Source: Maribacter sp. MJ134 | GTDB lineage: Bacteria > Bacteroidota > Bacteroidia > Flavobacteriales > Flavobacteriaceae | Assembly: GCF_003970695.1 (NCBI RefSeq) | Contig: NZ_CP034570.1 | Span: forward strand, 682,001-746,000 | Reading direction: 5' to 3' | DNA length: 64,000 bases | Shown here: piece after piece, positions 16,156-24,999 of the stretch | Layout: every line of letters starts with the position of its first letter | Numbering within the stretch: position 1 is the first letter of the stretch | Made by a program: the position numbers and the translations under genes | Notes under the pieces: model-generated | The model's input: the letters and a program-made list of their open reading frames with translations, nothing else | Told to the model about the DNA's origin: nothing | The model's database searches: none

Positions 16156-16258
16156 ATGCAAACCTTTCATTCTAAATTATGGCTTTTTTAATTGGAAATT
16201 TAGAACCCTTTTCATTCTTATTACGTAGATTGAAATGAATTTTATGCAAACCTTTTAT
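16156..16258 (+). promoter_or_regulatory. repeated ATGCAAACCTTT motif in divergent promoter region
   Basis: ATGCAAACCTTTCAT (16156-16170) and ATGCAAACCTTTTAT (16244-16258) are near-identical direct copies 88 bp apart; CCCTTTTCATTCTTA between them resembles the copies' 3' parts. They lie between the DUF547 and glycosyltransferase starts. A -35 element for an alternative (ECF) sigma factor or a regulator site is possible. Confidence 0.35.
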
Positions 16259-16300
16259 CTTAAACCGTTCCAATGGACAGTTTCCCCGAGATAGTATTTT

Positions 16301-17005
16301 ATGATTAGTATAATAATACCTGCACACAAAGAAAAATCCAACCTTATACAATTGGTGACATACCTTGGAGATATGGATAATTCAGGTTCCTATGAAATTA
16401 TTATCGCCCAGTCCCCAGATTGTTGTGAGGACATAGCCAAGATTGCGAACGGAACATCTGTTCGTTTGGTAAAATGTGAGAAGAAGGGAAGAGCCTGTCA
16501 GATGAACGAGGGAGCCGAGCATGCCAAGGGAGAGATAGTAGCTTTTTTACATGCCGATGTAAGACCTCCAAAGGACTTTCTAAGTAATATAGAAAGTGCT
16601 CTTGCTACGGGGTTTGATGCGGGATTCTTTTCCTACAAGTTTGATAAGGATAATTTTTGGCTTGGAATCAACGCATTTTTCACCGCTAAGGACGGTTTGT
16701 TCACGGGTGGTGGTGACCAATGCCTTTTTATTCGAAAATCAGTTTTTTCGAAACTTGGTGGATTTGATGCGAAACAAGTACTCATGGAAGATTTTGAGTT
16801 TTTCAAGCGCATGAAAAAAAATAAGATTCCATATACTATTATCAAAAATGACCTTGTTGTATCTGCCCGTAAATATGAAAGTAATTCTTACCTCAGGGTA
16901 AACCTCTCTAATTTACTTTTGGTCATGCTTTTTAAATTGGGATATCCTAGCCAGAAGCTTAGGTTCCTTCACGATAAACTACTCCGCACCCCGTATAATG
17001 GATGA
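16301..17005 (+). CDS. family 2 glycosyltransferase, TIGR04283 type
   Basis: The 234-residue GT-A protein opens with ISIIIPAHKEKSNLIQLV and has the EKKGRACQMNEGAEHAKGEI segment typical of the TIGR04283 group. The metal-binding region is FLHADVRPP (H-A-D in place of the usual DxD), followed by FTGGGDQCLFIRKSVF and LMEDFEFFKRMKK. TIGR04283 is annotated as an arsenosugar-biosynthesis glycosyltransferase, but many members occur without arsenic genes, and none is seen here, so the substrate is uncertain. It overlaps the following VOC gene by 8 bp, so the two are translationally coupled. Confidence 0.82.
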   Translation: MISIIIPAHKEKSNLIQLVTYLGDMDNSGSYEIIIAQSPDCCEDIAKIANGTSVRLVKCEKKGRACQMNEGAEHAKGEIVAFLHADVRPPKDFLSNIESALATGFDAGFFSYKFDKDNFWLGINAFFTAKDGLFTGGGDQCLFIRKSVFSKLGGFDAKQVLMEDFEFFKRMKKNKIPYTIIKNDLVVSARKYESNSYLRVNLSNLLLVMLFKLGYPSQKLRFLHDKLLRTPYNG

Positions 17006-18059
17006 AGGCATAAACGGTATTCAACAAATAGGAATTGGTGTCCACGATACCAAAGCGGTATTTAACTGGTACCGAGAACACTTAGGATTTGATATTTTGT
17101 TGTTCAAAGATGAGGCTACGGCCTCCTTAATGACCAAATATACTTTAGGCGAACCCCAAAGAAGAGATGCATATCTGTCCTTAAATATGCTTGGTGGCGG
17201 AGGACTGGAAATTTGGCAGTTTAAAGACCGGGTAGCGCAAGGGCCGGAGCATGAGATTTTATGGGGAGATTTAGGCATCAACGCGATGAAGGTAAGAACG
17301 GTCGATATTAAGAAAAGTCATTTACAAATTTCCGATTTGAAACTTTCTGGTATAACCAATATCACAAAATCAAGTTACGGGGAGTTACACTTTTACTTTA
17401 ACGACCCGTGGAACAATAGGGTGCAGATGGTTCAGGATTCCTATGCATTTGGAAGCAGCAAAACAGGCGTTGGAGGAGTTCTGGGTGCCGTAATCGGAGT
17501 TTCTGATATGGATACTTCCACTCTTTTCTATAAGAATTTCTTGGGCTATACGGATGTCGTGTGCGACGAAGAGATTGTGCTTTCTGCTAATACCGCGAAT
17601 ACTATTAAAGAACGGTTTAGAAAGGTGGTTATGCGACATTCCAGAAAAGAGATCGGGGGCTTTGCAGAATTACTCGGACCAACTCAGATAGAACTGGTGC
17701 AGGCCTTGGACCGGCAACCCGAAAAAATCTACAAAAATAGACTTTGGGGAGATTTAGGTTATATCCATATCTGTTTTGATGTTCAAGGTATGGACAGCTT
17801 AAGGAAGAAGGCCATGGCTATGAACAATCCTTTTACCGTTGATAGTGCGCAGAGCTTTGATATGGGAGATGCCGCAGGACACTTCAGCTATGTAGAAGAC
17901 CCCGATGGAACGTTAATTGAACTCGTGGAAACCCATAAAGTTCCTATTATTAAGAAATTGGGACTGTACCTAAGTTTGAAAAATAGGAAATCTAACAAAC
18001 CTTTGCCAAAATGGTTGGTTAAGACGCTTCGTTTTCATCGAATCGCCAAGAATCTCTAA
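16998..18059 (+). CDS. two-domain VOC (glyoxalase/dioxygenase superfamily) protein
   Basis: The 353-residue protein has two vicinal-oxygen-chelate modules. The first begins GIQQIGIGVHDTKAVFNWYREHLGFD; the second begins GVGGVLGAVIGVSDMDTSTLFYKNFLGY. Candidate metal ligands include H in IGVHD, E in GGLEIWQF, H in GYIHICFDV and E in DGTLIELVE, as in glyoxalase and extradiol-dioxygenase folds. Substrate unknown. The gene starts within the end of the glycosyltransferase gene, suggesting that they serve the same pathway. Confidence 0.8.
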   Translation: MDEGINGIQQIGIGVHDTKAVFNWYREHLGFDILLFKDEATASLMTKYTLGEPQRRDAYLSLNMLGGGGLEIWQFKDRVAQGPEHEILWGDLGINAMKVRTVDIKKSHLQISDLKLSGITNITKSSYGELHFYFNDPWNNRVQMVQDSYAFGSSKTGVGGVLGAVIGVSDMDTSTLFYKNFLGYTDVVCDEEIVLSANTANTIKERFRKVVMRHSRKEIGGFAELLGPTQIELVQALDRQPEKIYKNRLWGDLGYIHICFDVQGMDSLRKKAMAMNNPFTVDSAQSFDMGDAAGHFSYVEDPDGTLIELVETHKVPIIKKLGLYLSLKNRKSNKPLPKWLVKTLRFHRIAKNL

Positions 18060-18069
18060 AAGTTCTTTA

Positions 18070-18255
18070 TTATTCTTGAGACTTTGTGGTACGGATAAGG
18101 CCAATACCTGAAAAGAAAAAAATAGCTCCTAATACGCCGTAAACAATCAAGGCTTTGGTGGTTCCGGTACTATTACCAAATAAAATTGCTGCATACACAA
18201 GACCTCCGATACCCAAAAGGGTTAATACGGTTCCAAAAAGTTTCTTTAAATCCAT
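18070..18255 (-). CDS. small two-helix membrane protein
   Basis: The ATG at 18255 gives a 61-residue protein (MDLKKLFGTVLTLLGIGGLVY); a longer frame would extend into the anti-sigma gene and is less likely. It has two hydrophobic helices (TVLTLLGIGGLVYAAILF and LIVYGVLGAIFFFSGIGLI) and ends RTTKSQE. It resembles the short uncharacterised two-helix membrane proteins common in Flavobacteriia. It is downstream of the sigma/anti-sigma pair on the same strand, 43 bp from the anti-sigma stop, so co-transcription is possible. Confidence 0.7.
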   Translation of the reverse strand: MDLKKLFGTVLTLLGIGGLVYAAILFGNSTGTTKALIVYGVLGAIFFFSGIGLIRTTKSQE

Positions 18256-18298
18256 GGCGGAAAAATAAGAAAATTTCTGTTCGGGAAAAAAATTATTA

Positions 18299-19099
18299 TT
18301 AGGAAGCGGATACCGCACCTAATGTATACAACTGTTCCAATGTGGGCGACTGGCTACCGCCTGCCGGTTCCAACGTAATTCCAAACGCTTCGGAATCGTT
18401 AGGATTTTCTAGTGTAAAAACCTTGTTTTCATCAGCATCAAAATTCTCTAGAAGCCCCATGTTAGTGGGAGTTAGAGGAGATAGTTTTAGCGACCAGACT
18501 TGATAAACGAAACCATCTGGGGGTTCGGGTAAACCTTGTGCGTCGATAAACACTTTCTGTTCTTTTTTGTTCCAATAAGCTTTGGCATAGGATGTGGGGG
18601 ACACTGCTTGGCCTCCTAGAGGAATAACGGAAATATCCTTGTCTCTCAGGGTGGTTAATAATTCTTTTGTCTTTTCTAAGGAAGTACCGGCATTAGCTAT
18701 TTGCTCTTCTAACATTAGGTTCTGTTGTTCAACGACCTCTAGTTCAGATTTTAATTTTTCATTCTGATTATAGGTCCAAAAGAGTCCTATAGCCAGAAGA
18801 ATAGAGGCTGCCCAACCAAGATACTGTGCCCAGACAGTACTGGATTTTTCTATCGGTATAACCTTTGTTTTGGTCTTGTAAAGACCTAAATAATCCGCTA
18901 TCCTTTCAAATGGATTTGCCCTTACGGTGGTGGCTTCTTTAGTGAGTTGTAGTATTGCCGTCTCTATGGCTTCAATTTCAGCCTCAATGGCAGGATACTC
19001 CTGGGCATAGGCGCTTATTTCCAGATTTTCTTTTTCTGAAAGTACCCCTGCAACATAAAGTTCCAGTATTCCTGATGCTATGTACTTTTCTACATCCAT
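18299..19099 (-). CDS. RskA-type anti-sigma factor
   Basis: The 266-residue protein has an N-terminal sigma-binding region (about 1-80, VEKYIASGILELYVAGVLSE), a single membrane helix near residues 93-110 (AQYLGWAASILLAIGLFWTY), a coiled segment and a C-terminal RskA extracytoplasmic domain. The latter is recognised by WNKKEQKVFIDAQGLPEPP, GFVYQVWSL and EAFGITLEPAGGSQSPT. It would hold the adjacent sigma factor inactive until an envelope signal triggers its proteolysis. Its ATG directly follows the sigma stop codon. Confidence 0.9.
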   Translation of the reverse strand: MDVEKYIASGILELYVAGVLSEKENLEISAYAQEYPAIEAEIEAIETAILQLTKEATTVRANPFERIADYLGLYKTKTKVIPIEKSSTVWAQYLGWAASILLAIGLFWTYNQNEKLKSELEVVEQQNLMLEEQIANAGTSLEKTKELLTTLRDKDISVIPLGGQAVSPTSYAKAYWNKKEQKVFIDAQGLPEPPDGFVYQVWSLKLSPLTPTNMGLLENFDADENKVFTLENPNDSEAFGITLEPAGGSQSPTLEQLYTLGAVSAS

Positions 19100-19633
19100 T
19101 TACTTGACATCCATAGTTTCCCGCAATTGGGAAATACAACTTCTATTTCTTGTTTTAACCGTTCCCACTGGTATTTCTAATTCCTCGGCTGCTTCTTTCT
19201 GAGTATACCCTCTAAAATATAGGAGTTCTATTATTTGAACACATTTTTCTTTAAGATTTTTTACCATTTTTCTGATACCGGAGGTGTCTATACCATCCTC
19301 TGTATCTTCTTTGTGGGCTAAAATACCTACGAGGTAATCTGCGGAAAGGTTCTTTTTTTGATTTTTATACGACCTACTGCGTACTTCATCGATAGCGGCA
19401 TTTCTGGCAATGTTCAGTATCCAAGTAAAGAAGCGCCCTTTGGAAGAATTGTAGCTTTCGGCATTATTCCAAATTTTCACGAATACATCTTGGCAAATTT
19501 CCTGCGACCTACCTTCGTTACGCACAATGGTTTCAATAACACCACAGATGTTATCTGAATACATGCCATAGAGAACTTCAAAGGCGGAGGCGTCCTTGTT
19601 CTTAAAACGTTCTACTAAAGCATCTAACTGCAT
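19100..19633 (-). CDS. ECF-type RNA polymerase sigma factor (SigK-like)
   Basis: The 177-residue product has region 2 (FEVLYGMYSDNICGVIETIV ... ICQDVFVKIWNNAESYNSSK and FFTWILNIARNAAIDEVRSR) and region 4 (IIELLYFRGYTQKEAAEELE, then VGTVKTRNRSCISQLRE). The linker is typical of sigma factors paired with RskA anti-sigma proteins. It is cytosolic and directs transcription of an unknown stress regulon. The gene is followed without gap by its anti-sigma gene. Confidence 0.92.
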   Translation of the reverse strand: MQLDALVERFKNKDASAFEVLYGMYSDNICGVIETIVRNEGRSQEICQDVFVKIWNNAESYNSSKGRFFTWILNIARNAAIDEVRSRSYKNQKKNLSADYLVGILAHKEDTEDGIDTSGIRKMVKNLKEKCVQIIELLYFRGYTQKEAAEELEIPVGTVKTRNRSCISQLRETMDVK

Positions 19634-19661
19634 ATTTTTCGCTATCTAAGAGAGAATAAAT

Positions 19662-19692
19662 AAAAAAGCTGCTCTGTGAAGCAGCGTTTTTT
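19662..19692 (-). terminator. bidirectional intrinsic terminator
   Basis: Stem GCTGCT / AGCAGC flanked by A-runs and T-runs on both sides. It lies between the SOD stop and the sigma gene start, so it mainly ends SOD transcription on the minus strand. Confidence 0.75.
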
Positions 19693-19706
19693 AAAAAGTA
19701 CTGTAA

Positions 19707-20297
19707 TTATTGAATTATTCCTGTACAACTTACCCTGGCCCCGGCAGCACCACTAGGTTGTGACGTGAAATCATCGATTCCTTGATGCACGATAACCGCT
19801 TTACCAACAATATTTTTATTCTCGTCCTCACATCCAATACACCATTGATCCGTTTCAAACTCTTTTACCGCGTTACCGGCCGCATCAGCAACAAAATTTC
19901 CGATATCTCCTTTGTGATATCCTTCTTCAGCACCCCATTTCCCATGAGGTTCGTTAGTAGGGTTCCAGTGTCCGCCTGTTGATTTTCCGTCCGCGGAAGA
20001 ACAATCTGCTGTTTGATGAATATGTATGGCATGCTCACCTTCGGTCAGACCACTTAAATTGGCCATCATTTTTACCGTACCGTTTTCTTCGGTAAAGGTA
20101 ACCTCACCCTTTACATCACTATCGCTCTTGGGTTCCATCATAAATTTGATGCTCTGAGCCATTACCTCTTGTTTTACCTCCTCAACGGCTTCTTCCATTT
20201 CATCGGCCGCATCGTTAGCTTCTTTTTTTACCTCTTTACAACTTACGACCGCTAATAGCGACATGGCTGCTAACGGTAACTTGAATATTATTTTCAT
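19707..20297 (-). CDS. sodC: Cu/Zn superoxide dismutase-family lipoprotein
   Basis: The 196-residue product has a lipoprotein signal (AAMSLLAVVSC), then an acidic Glu/Lys-rich linker, then the Cu/Zn SOD domain. Visible ligand motifs are HAIHIHQTADC (Cu ligands), GGHWNPTNEPHGKWG (bridging/Zn ligands), GDIGNFVAD and KAVIVHQGIDDF (last Cu ligand). The Cys pair in DCS and RVSCTGII fits the structural disulfide. It detoxifies superoxide in the periplasm or at the cell surface. It is upstream of the ECF sigma pair but separated by a terminator. Confidence 0.9.
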   Translation of the reverse strand: MKIIFKLPLAAMSLLAVVSCKEVKKEANDAADEMEEAVEEVKQEVMAQSIKFMMEPKSDSDVKGEVTFTEENGTVKMMANLSGLTEGEHAIHIHQTADCSSADGKSTGGHWNPTNEPHGKWGAEEGYHKGDIGNFVADAAGNAVKEFETDQWCIGCEDENKNIVGKAVIVHQGIDDFTSQPSGAAGARVSCTGIIQ

Positions 20298-20360
20298 TTT
20301 CTAGTGTTTTTATATTTACTCTCTAAAATTAAGAAATTATAAACGGTATATTGACGCAAA

Positions 20361-20855
20361 TCAAAATGATTTTAACATTAATCGATTGTCCCTGATGCCT
20401 CTTTTCAGGTTTTCACATACCAAGAGTGCCTTATCTATTTTGGTTTGTGGGTTTTTATAGCGTGCTATAGCATAGATAATACCTCGTTTTTTACCATCCG
20501 TCAGCGCTTCAAAAATTTTAAACGCTTCATAATCGCTCAGTAAGACGGCGTCGAACTCTTCTGGCATCTCTACGCCATATCTTGAAGTGTCTTCAAAGAA
20601 TTGAATTTGAAAGTAGTCATTGGGAAAGATACCCAGCTCTTTTTGATACCGCTTACCGAACATCATATAGTGATTTCCATTTCTTTTTTGAATGGCGGCA
20701 TGAAAAGACAGTTCTTTTCCCTCGTAAGAGGCAATGACTTTTACTCTTTTTAAATTCCTTTCAAGAAATGGGACTATAATGTCCTCGGGTAAAAGCAGGG
20801 AATAATAATTCCCCGTAATGGATATTTCAAAAGGTTTACTTTTTAAGAGTTCCAA
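20361..20855 (-). CDS. DUF1905/YdeI (OmdA)-type protein
   Basis: The 164-residue product has an N-terminal DUF1905-like beta domain (SLLLPEDIIVPFLERNLKRV ... KRNGNHYMMFGKRYQKELGI) and a short C-terminal helical part typical of the YdeI/OmpD-associated family (FKIFEALTDGKKRGIIYAIA, then KIDKALLVCENLKRG). YdeI proteins have been linked to bacteriocin or peptide resistance in other bacteria. It is probably cytosolic; a second YdeI-type gene is present at 37518. The stretch upstream carries tandem repeats. Confidence 0.75.
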   Translation of the reverse strand: MELLKSKPFEISITGNYYSLLLPEDIIVPFLERNLKRVKVIASYEGKELSFHAAIQKRNGNHYMMFGKRYQKELGIFPNDYFQIQFFEDTSRYGVEMPEEFDAVLLSDYEAFKIFEALTDGKKRGIIYAIARYKNPQTKIDKALLVCENLKRGIRDNRLMLKSF

Positions 20856-20869
20856 TTTTTATATTTTTT

Positions 20870-20965
20870 ATCAACCATCAACCATCAACCATCAACCATC
20901 AACCCTTGTCCTGAGCGTAGCAGAAGGGATCAACCCTTTTCCTGAGCGTAGCCGAAGGAATCAAC
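20870..20965 (-). repeat. tandem 7-bp and 31-bp repeats overlapping a coding end
   Basis: Five copies of ATCAACC (20870-20904) are followed by two 31-bp units (20904-20934 and 20935-20965) containing CCTGAGCGTAGC and GAAGG. They belong to the CTGAGCxxxxxGAAGG repeat type common between genes in Bacteroidota. The second unit encodes the last residues and the first contains the stop codon of the hydrolase-OsmC gene. Confidence 0.8.
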
Positions 20966-22171
20966 CAATTTAGTAATTACCTGTGTTTTACTGTGAAGGG
21001 TTTTATGAACAGGGCATTTATCCGCAATCTGGAGAATACGTATTTTTTGCTTTTCATCCAGGTCTCCAGTAAGGGTTATTTCCCTATGAAAGGTATCTAT
21101 CTTAGCGTTATCGGTTTCACAGTTCTCACAATCTTCAGCGTGCGACTTTGCATAGGAAGTATGCACTTCTACCAAATCTACTTTCCAGCCTTTACGTTTG
21201 GTATACATCTGGATGGTCATGGCCGTACAGGCCGATAACCCTGCGGATACAAGCTCATATGGAGACGGACCGTAATCGTTACCACCAAAATCCTTAGGTT
21301 CGTCCGCAATCATAAAATGACTACCTACCTTCATATTCGTTGTAAATCCGTCCTCAATACCTAAACTGGCTACAACTTGATGTTTTGTTTTCAGGGAATC
21401 ATTTTTTGGAATGCTCACATATCGTTGGGACCAACCAGCGATAACTTTACCAACGTACTGGGAGTCTTCCTTTCTCATAAGCAAGTGATCAGCACCGTCT
21501 AGCGATACAAAACTCTTTGGATGGCGAGCAGCTACATAAATTTCCTCTGCATTTTTAATCCCTACGGTATCATCTTGCGGGGAATGAAGAATGAGCAGTG
21601 GTTTACGTAACCCTTCAACTACGTTTGGTAAGGATTTATGCTCTAAATCGTCCAGAAACTGTTTTTTAATGGTGAAATCCCTGCCACTTAAATTGACAAT
21701 GGCCTTTCCACTTTTTTCTATTTCCGTTAAGTTGCTTTTAAAAAGATGCTGTACATGTTTTGGGTTCGAGGGTGCGCCAATGGTCGCAACCGCTTTAACA
21801 GAACTTATTTCTGCAGCGGCGAACAAGGCTGCGGCACCTCCCAAAGAATGACCTATAATAAGTGTAGGCGCCTTAAAGTTTTTTTCAAGGTGTTCCGCGG
21901 CAGCTATTAAGTCAGATACATTTCCGGAAAAGTTGGTGTCTGCAAAATCACCATCGCTCTCACCTAATCCGGTAAAGTCAAAACGAAGCACGGAAAACCC
22001 ACTAGAGGTCAGCGCTTTTCCGATATTCTTTACCGCCAAAAGATTTTTATTGCAAGTAAAACAATGTGCAAAAATCACAAAGTTATGTGGATGTTGGTCC
22101 ACAGGTAGTTCTAACCGGCCTACCAGTGTCTGCCCTTCTTTATTCTGAAACGTTATTTTTTGAAGACTCAT
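20930..22171 (-). CDS. alpha/beta hydrolase-OsmC fusion protein
   Basis: 413 residues. The N-terminal ~255 residues form an alpha/beta hydrolase with the nucleophile elbow in LIIGHSLGGAAAL (Ser about 110), an Asp in HSPQDDTVG and His in GADHLLM. Residues ~270-400 form an OsmC-like peroxiredoxin domain with the two catalytic cysteines in SAGLSACTAMTIQMY and ADKCPVHKTLHSK. OsmC domains reduce organic hydroperoxides; the fused form is well known in bacteria. The last ~10 residues (SFGYAQEKG) are encoded by an intergenic-type repeat, showing that the original C-terminus was overwritten. The DUF2490 gene lies immediately upstream, 3 bp away. Confidence 0.9.
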   Translation of the reverse strand: MSLQKITFQNKEGQTLVGRLELPVDQHPHNFVIFAHCFTCNKNLLAVKNIGKALTSSGFSVLRFDFTGLGESDGDFADTNFSGNVSDLIAAAEHLEKNFKAPTLIIGHSLGGAAALFAAAEISSVKAVATIGAPSNPKHVQHLFKSNLTEIEKSGKAIVNLSGRDFTIKKQFLDDLEHKSLPNVVEGLRKPLLILHSPQDDTVGIKNAEEIYVAARHPKSFVSLDGADHLLMRKEDSQYVGKVIAGWSQRYVSIPKNDSLKTKHQVVASLGIEDGFTTNMKVGSHFMIADEPKDFGGNDYGPSPYELVSAGLSACTAMTIQMYTKRKGWKVDLVEVHTSYAKSHAEDCENCETDNAKIDTFHREITLTGDLDEKQKIRILQIADKCPVHKTLHSKTQVITKLVDSFGYAQEKG

Positions 22172-22174
22172 TTT

Positions 22175-22900
22175 TTACTTTTTCTTGAATACACCTCTTA
22201 AGTCGGGATTATAAAAAACTCCTATCTGTAATCGGTCAAAATTTGCAGTTCTAAAATGATTTTTTAAATAACCGGCCTGTACGCTCAGGTTTTCTGTTAC
22301 GTTAACGCCAAGAGCGGCATACAGACGGTTTTGATCAAATGCTTCCCTTTGTAGGTTAATGAAGATTTCATCGTAAAAATTCAGGAAGAAAATATCGGTC
22401 AGGGGTAAGGTCACTTGAAGGCGATACCTGGCACGGTGATCCGTTCTTCTTTCGAACTCTGGGTCGCTTTCTTCACCAACAGTTATGAATCGTTGCTCTA
22501 ATCTGTAACGGTGTTCAAAGAGCACCTCCCAAACTTTATCCTTTAAAATAAACTGTTGAAAAATACGATGCTCGTTTAACCGCAAATCCTCGGTCAATAT
22601 ATCCCCGAATATGATTCTATTATCAGAAAAATTAGGGTCCGTGTTGATGTACGCATAACCAAAGGTGGCTATGGCATCTGGATTAATATGATAGTTGAGG
22701 CCGGTTCGTAATAACAATTGGTTAAAATTTTTGGCCTGCTCGTAATACCGTAATTGGGCTTCGGTATGAATACTGAACTTTTCCGATATTCTATTGGTCC
22801 CAAAGTACATGTGCCAAGAACCTAGCTTATCCTCTCCGTTTTCTTGGGCGTTTAAGGAGACGTAAAAAATAGCAAAAAGTATTAATAGGATTTTTTTCAT
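22175..22900 (-). CDS. DUF2490 outer-membrane protein
   Basis: The 241-residue product has a signal peptide (MKKILLILFAIFYVSLNAQ). The mature part is a predicted beta-barrel with SWHMYFGTNRISEKFSIHTE, YYEQAKNFNQLLLRTGLNYH, VLFEHRYRLEQRF, HRARYRLQVTLPL and SVQAGYLKNHFR, the standard DUF2490 pattern (KxWLxY/RxExR motifs). It is probably an outer-membrane barrel of unknown role. It sits just upstream of the hydrolase-OsmC gene on the same strand with 3 bp between the frames, suggesting one transcript. Confidence 0.85.
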   Translation of the reverse strand: MKKILLILFAIFYVSLNAQENGEDKLGSWHMYFGTNRISEKFSIHTEAQLRYYEQAKNFNQLLLRTGLNYHINPDAIATFGYAYINTDPNFSDNRIIFGDILTEDLRLNEHRIFQQFILKDKVWEVLFEHRYRLEQRFITVGEESDPEFERRTDHRARYRLQVTLPLTDIFFLNFYDEIFINLQREAFDQNRLYAALGVNVTENLSVQAGYLKNHFRTANFDRLQIGVFYNPDLRGVFKKK

Positions 22901-22986
22901 AAAATAGTGGCAATTGTAAACTTGATTACTCTAGGGCTTTATCAATTTTAATTAGTAAATAAATGTTTAAGAACTTGAAGAAAATA

Positions 22987-24921
22987 TTACACCTCACTTT
23001 CTATAAACTCGGCATCTTCTATTGGTTTTCCTTTGTCACCTTTTAAGTACACATTCAAAAATTCCAGTACCCTACTGTAGGCTTCTATCTGGTTTTCTTT
23101 TTTTACAAATCCATGGCCTTCATCGTCAAATAGTACATACTCTACAGGAACCCCGTTCTTCTTTACACCAGCTACAATTTCATCCGACTCTACCTGAAGC
23201 ACTCTGGGGTCTTTTGAGCCTTGCAATACAATAAGTGGTTTGGTCACTTTATCCGTATGAAACAAGGGCGAAATGGCACGCAACCGAACCGAATCTGCAC
23301 TATTAGGATCGCCTAGTTCTAAATACAGTGCTTCTTTTTGGGCCTCCCACCAAGACGGTATACTGCGTAGCGTACGTATCCAGTTGGTCACCCCGAAAAG
23401 ATTTACACCGACATCAAATTCCTCTGGAGTATAAGTAAGTGCGGCCATGGTCATATAACCGCCATAAGACCCACCGATAATTCCAATTTTTTCACTGTCG
23501 ATTTCGGGTTGTGAGGCTAACCAATTTTTACCTTCCACGCAATCCTTGAGGTCTTTATCACCGTGGTTTAAATCATCCATTTGATAAAAGGTTTTACCAT
23601 AACCACTACTTCCTCTGTTGTTAACTGCCAGCACGGCATAACCGTGATTGACCAAGTATTGGATAAAAGAACTGAATCGCTGTCTGGACTGACCTCCTGG
23701 ACCGCCATGCACCCAAACCAAGGCAGGTACTTTATTTTTTGCGTTAGCTTGATGCGGCTTATAATAAATAGCCGGAATTTCTAATCCGTCAAAGGATTTG
23801 TAACGGATAACCTCCGCGTTCACCAAATCCTGAGCCTCAATTTCAGTATTGAGCACATCGGTCAGTTGGGTTTGCTCTTTTGTCTCCAAATTATAGACGT
23901 AAAGGTTGCTTGGTGTGTGCGAACCTCCAGCGTAAAAAGTCATCAGGGTCTCATCATCTGAAAAACTAACGTTACTGATATCCATGCCGGCAGTGGTAGG
24001 CAACGGTATGTTCTTATCCGTAGCCACCTCCTTTATTTCAATCGTATTTTTAGCATCTTCGTTGATATAGGTAACCTGATACGTCCCATTTTCTGTAAAG
24101 TAAGAACCGGAGATATCCCAACTACGCGTCATAACTCTTTCTTTTGATTTACTTGCAATATCGTATTTCATGAGCTGTGCAAACTCGCTGCCATCGTCCG
24201 TAGTGTAATAAAGGGCTGTACCGTCCGGGGAAAAGTCTTCGGGACTATTGGCACTTTGGTTATCGTTGATTTTCACCATCGATTTATCGTCCATACTATA
24301 AAGATAGAGGTCGGCATCATTGGTATTGATTGGCTTTATCAACGGAAGGTATTTTTTATCGTCCGATAAACCACCAAGAAAATAGCCATCCTCGTTCTTG
24401 TATACCATTTTGGAGGAGAAATTCTCTAAATCCATTTCATATAAATCCGTGTATCGTGCATCCCTTTTGTTCGAAGCAAAAAAGAAACTCTTCTTATCCT
24501 TAGCCCAACCATAAAAATTAGCCCTGGCACCTTCTTCAGGGGTGAGGTCTGTATGGGTGCCATCGGTTTCCCTGAGATAGATGTGATAGATTTCATCACC
24601 ATTCCCGTCCATTCGAAATAAAATACGTTCGTCATTGGGGAAATAGGAAATAGCGAAAATAGAGGTACTGTCAGATTTTGTTAATGGTTCCATCTGTCCA
24701 CCTGCAGCTGGTACCGTGTACATGTTGTAAATACCGGAACGATTACTTGAAATGAGTAATTTGGACTTATCCGGAGAAAAACTTCCACCGCCTATAGCCT
24801 CGTTATCCATCATTTGTTCAATGGTATAGGTTTGCATAGTGTCCGCAATAGAAGGTGTTTTTGGCTCCTCTTTACAGGCCCAAACCAGAATAATTGACAC
24901 TAAGACAACTAATTTTTTCAT
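22987..24921 (-). CDS. S9-family (prolyl oligopeptidase) lipoprotein
   Basis: The 644-residue product has a lipoprotein signal (VVLVSIILVWAC). An N-terminal ~370-residue beta-propeller with PD40-type repeats (SFSPDKSKLLISSNRSG and similar) precedes a C-terminal alpha/beta hydrolase. The catalytic Ser is in GIIGGSYGGYM (about residue 484), the Asp in GSKDPRV and His in DDEGHGF (about 602). It probably degrades peptides in the periplasm. The gene is separated from neighbours by about 80-90 bp on either side. An arylamidase or dipeptidyl-peptidase specificity cannot be decided. Confidence 0.92.
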   Translation of the reverse strand: MKKLVVLVSIILVWACKEEPKTPSIADTMQTYTIEQMMDNEAIGGGSFSPDKSKLLISSNRSGIYNMYTVPAAGGQMEPLTKSDSTSIFAISYFPNDERILFRMDGNGDEIYHIYLRETDGTHTDLTPEEGARANFYGWAKDKKSFFFASNKRDARYTDLYEMDLENFSSKMVYKNEDGYFLGGLSDDKKYLPLIKPINTNDADLYLYSMDDKSMVKINDNQSANSPEDFSPDGTALYYTTDDGSEFAQLMKYDIASKSKERVMTRSWDISGSYFTENGTYQVTYINEDAKNTIEIKEVATDKNIPLPTTAGMDISNVSFSDDETLMTFYAGGSHTPSNLYVYNLETKEQTQLTDVLNTEIEAQDLVNAEVIRYKSFDGLEIPAIYYKPHQANAKNKVPALVWVHGGPGGQSRQRFSSFIQYLVNHGYAVLAVNNRGSSGYGKTFYQMDDLNHGDKDLKDCVEGKNWLASQPEIDSEKIGIIGGSYGGYMTMAALTYTPEEFDVGVNLFGVTNWIRTLRSIPSWWEAQKEALYLELGDPNSADSVRLRAISPLFHTDKVTKPLIVLQGSKDPRVLQVESDEIVAGVKKNGVPVEYVLFDDEGHGFVKKENQIEAYSRVLEFLNVYLKGDKGKPIEDAEFIESEV

Positions 24922-24999
24922 GATGTTCTGTTTTAAATATGGTTAAAAAATCGAGGCGTCTTTTTAACGTATTACCCTCTTTATATGAAATAAAATCTA

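Noticed and set aside
20870..20904. CRISPR-like array
   Set aside because: The repeats are 7 bp with no spacers; simple tandem repeat.
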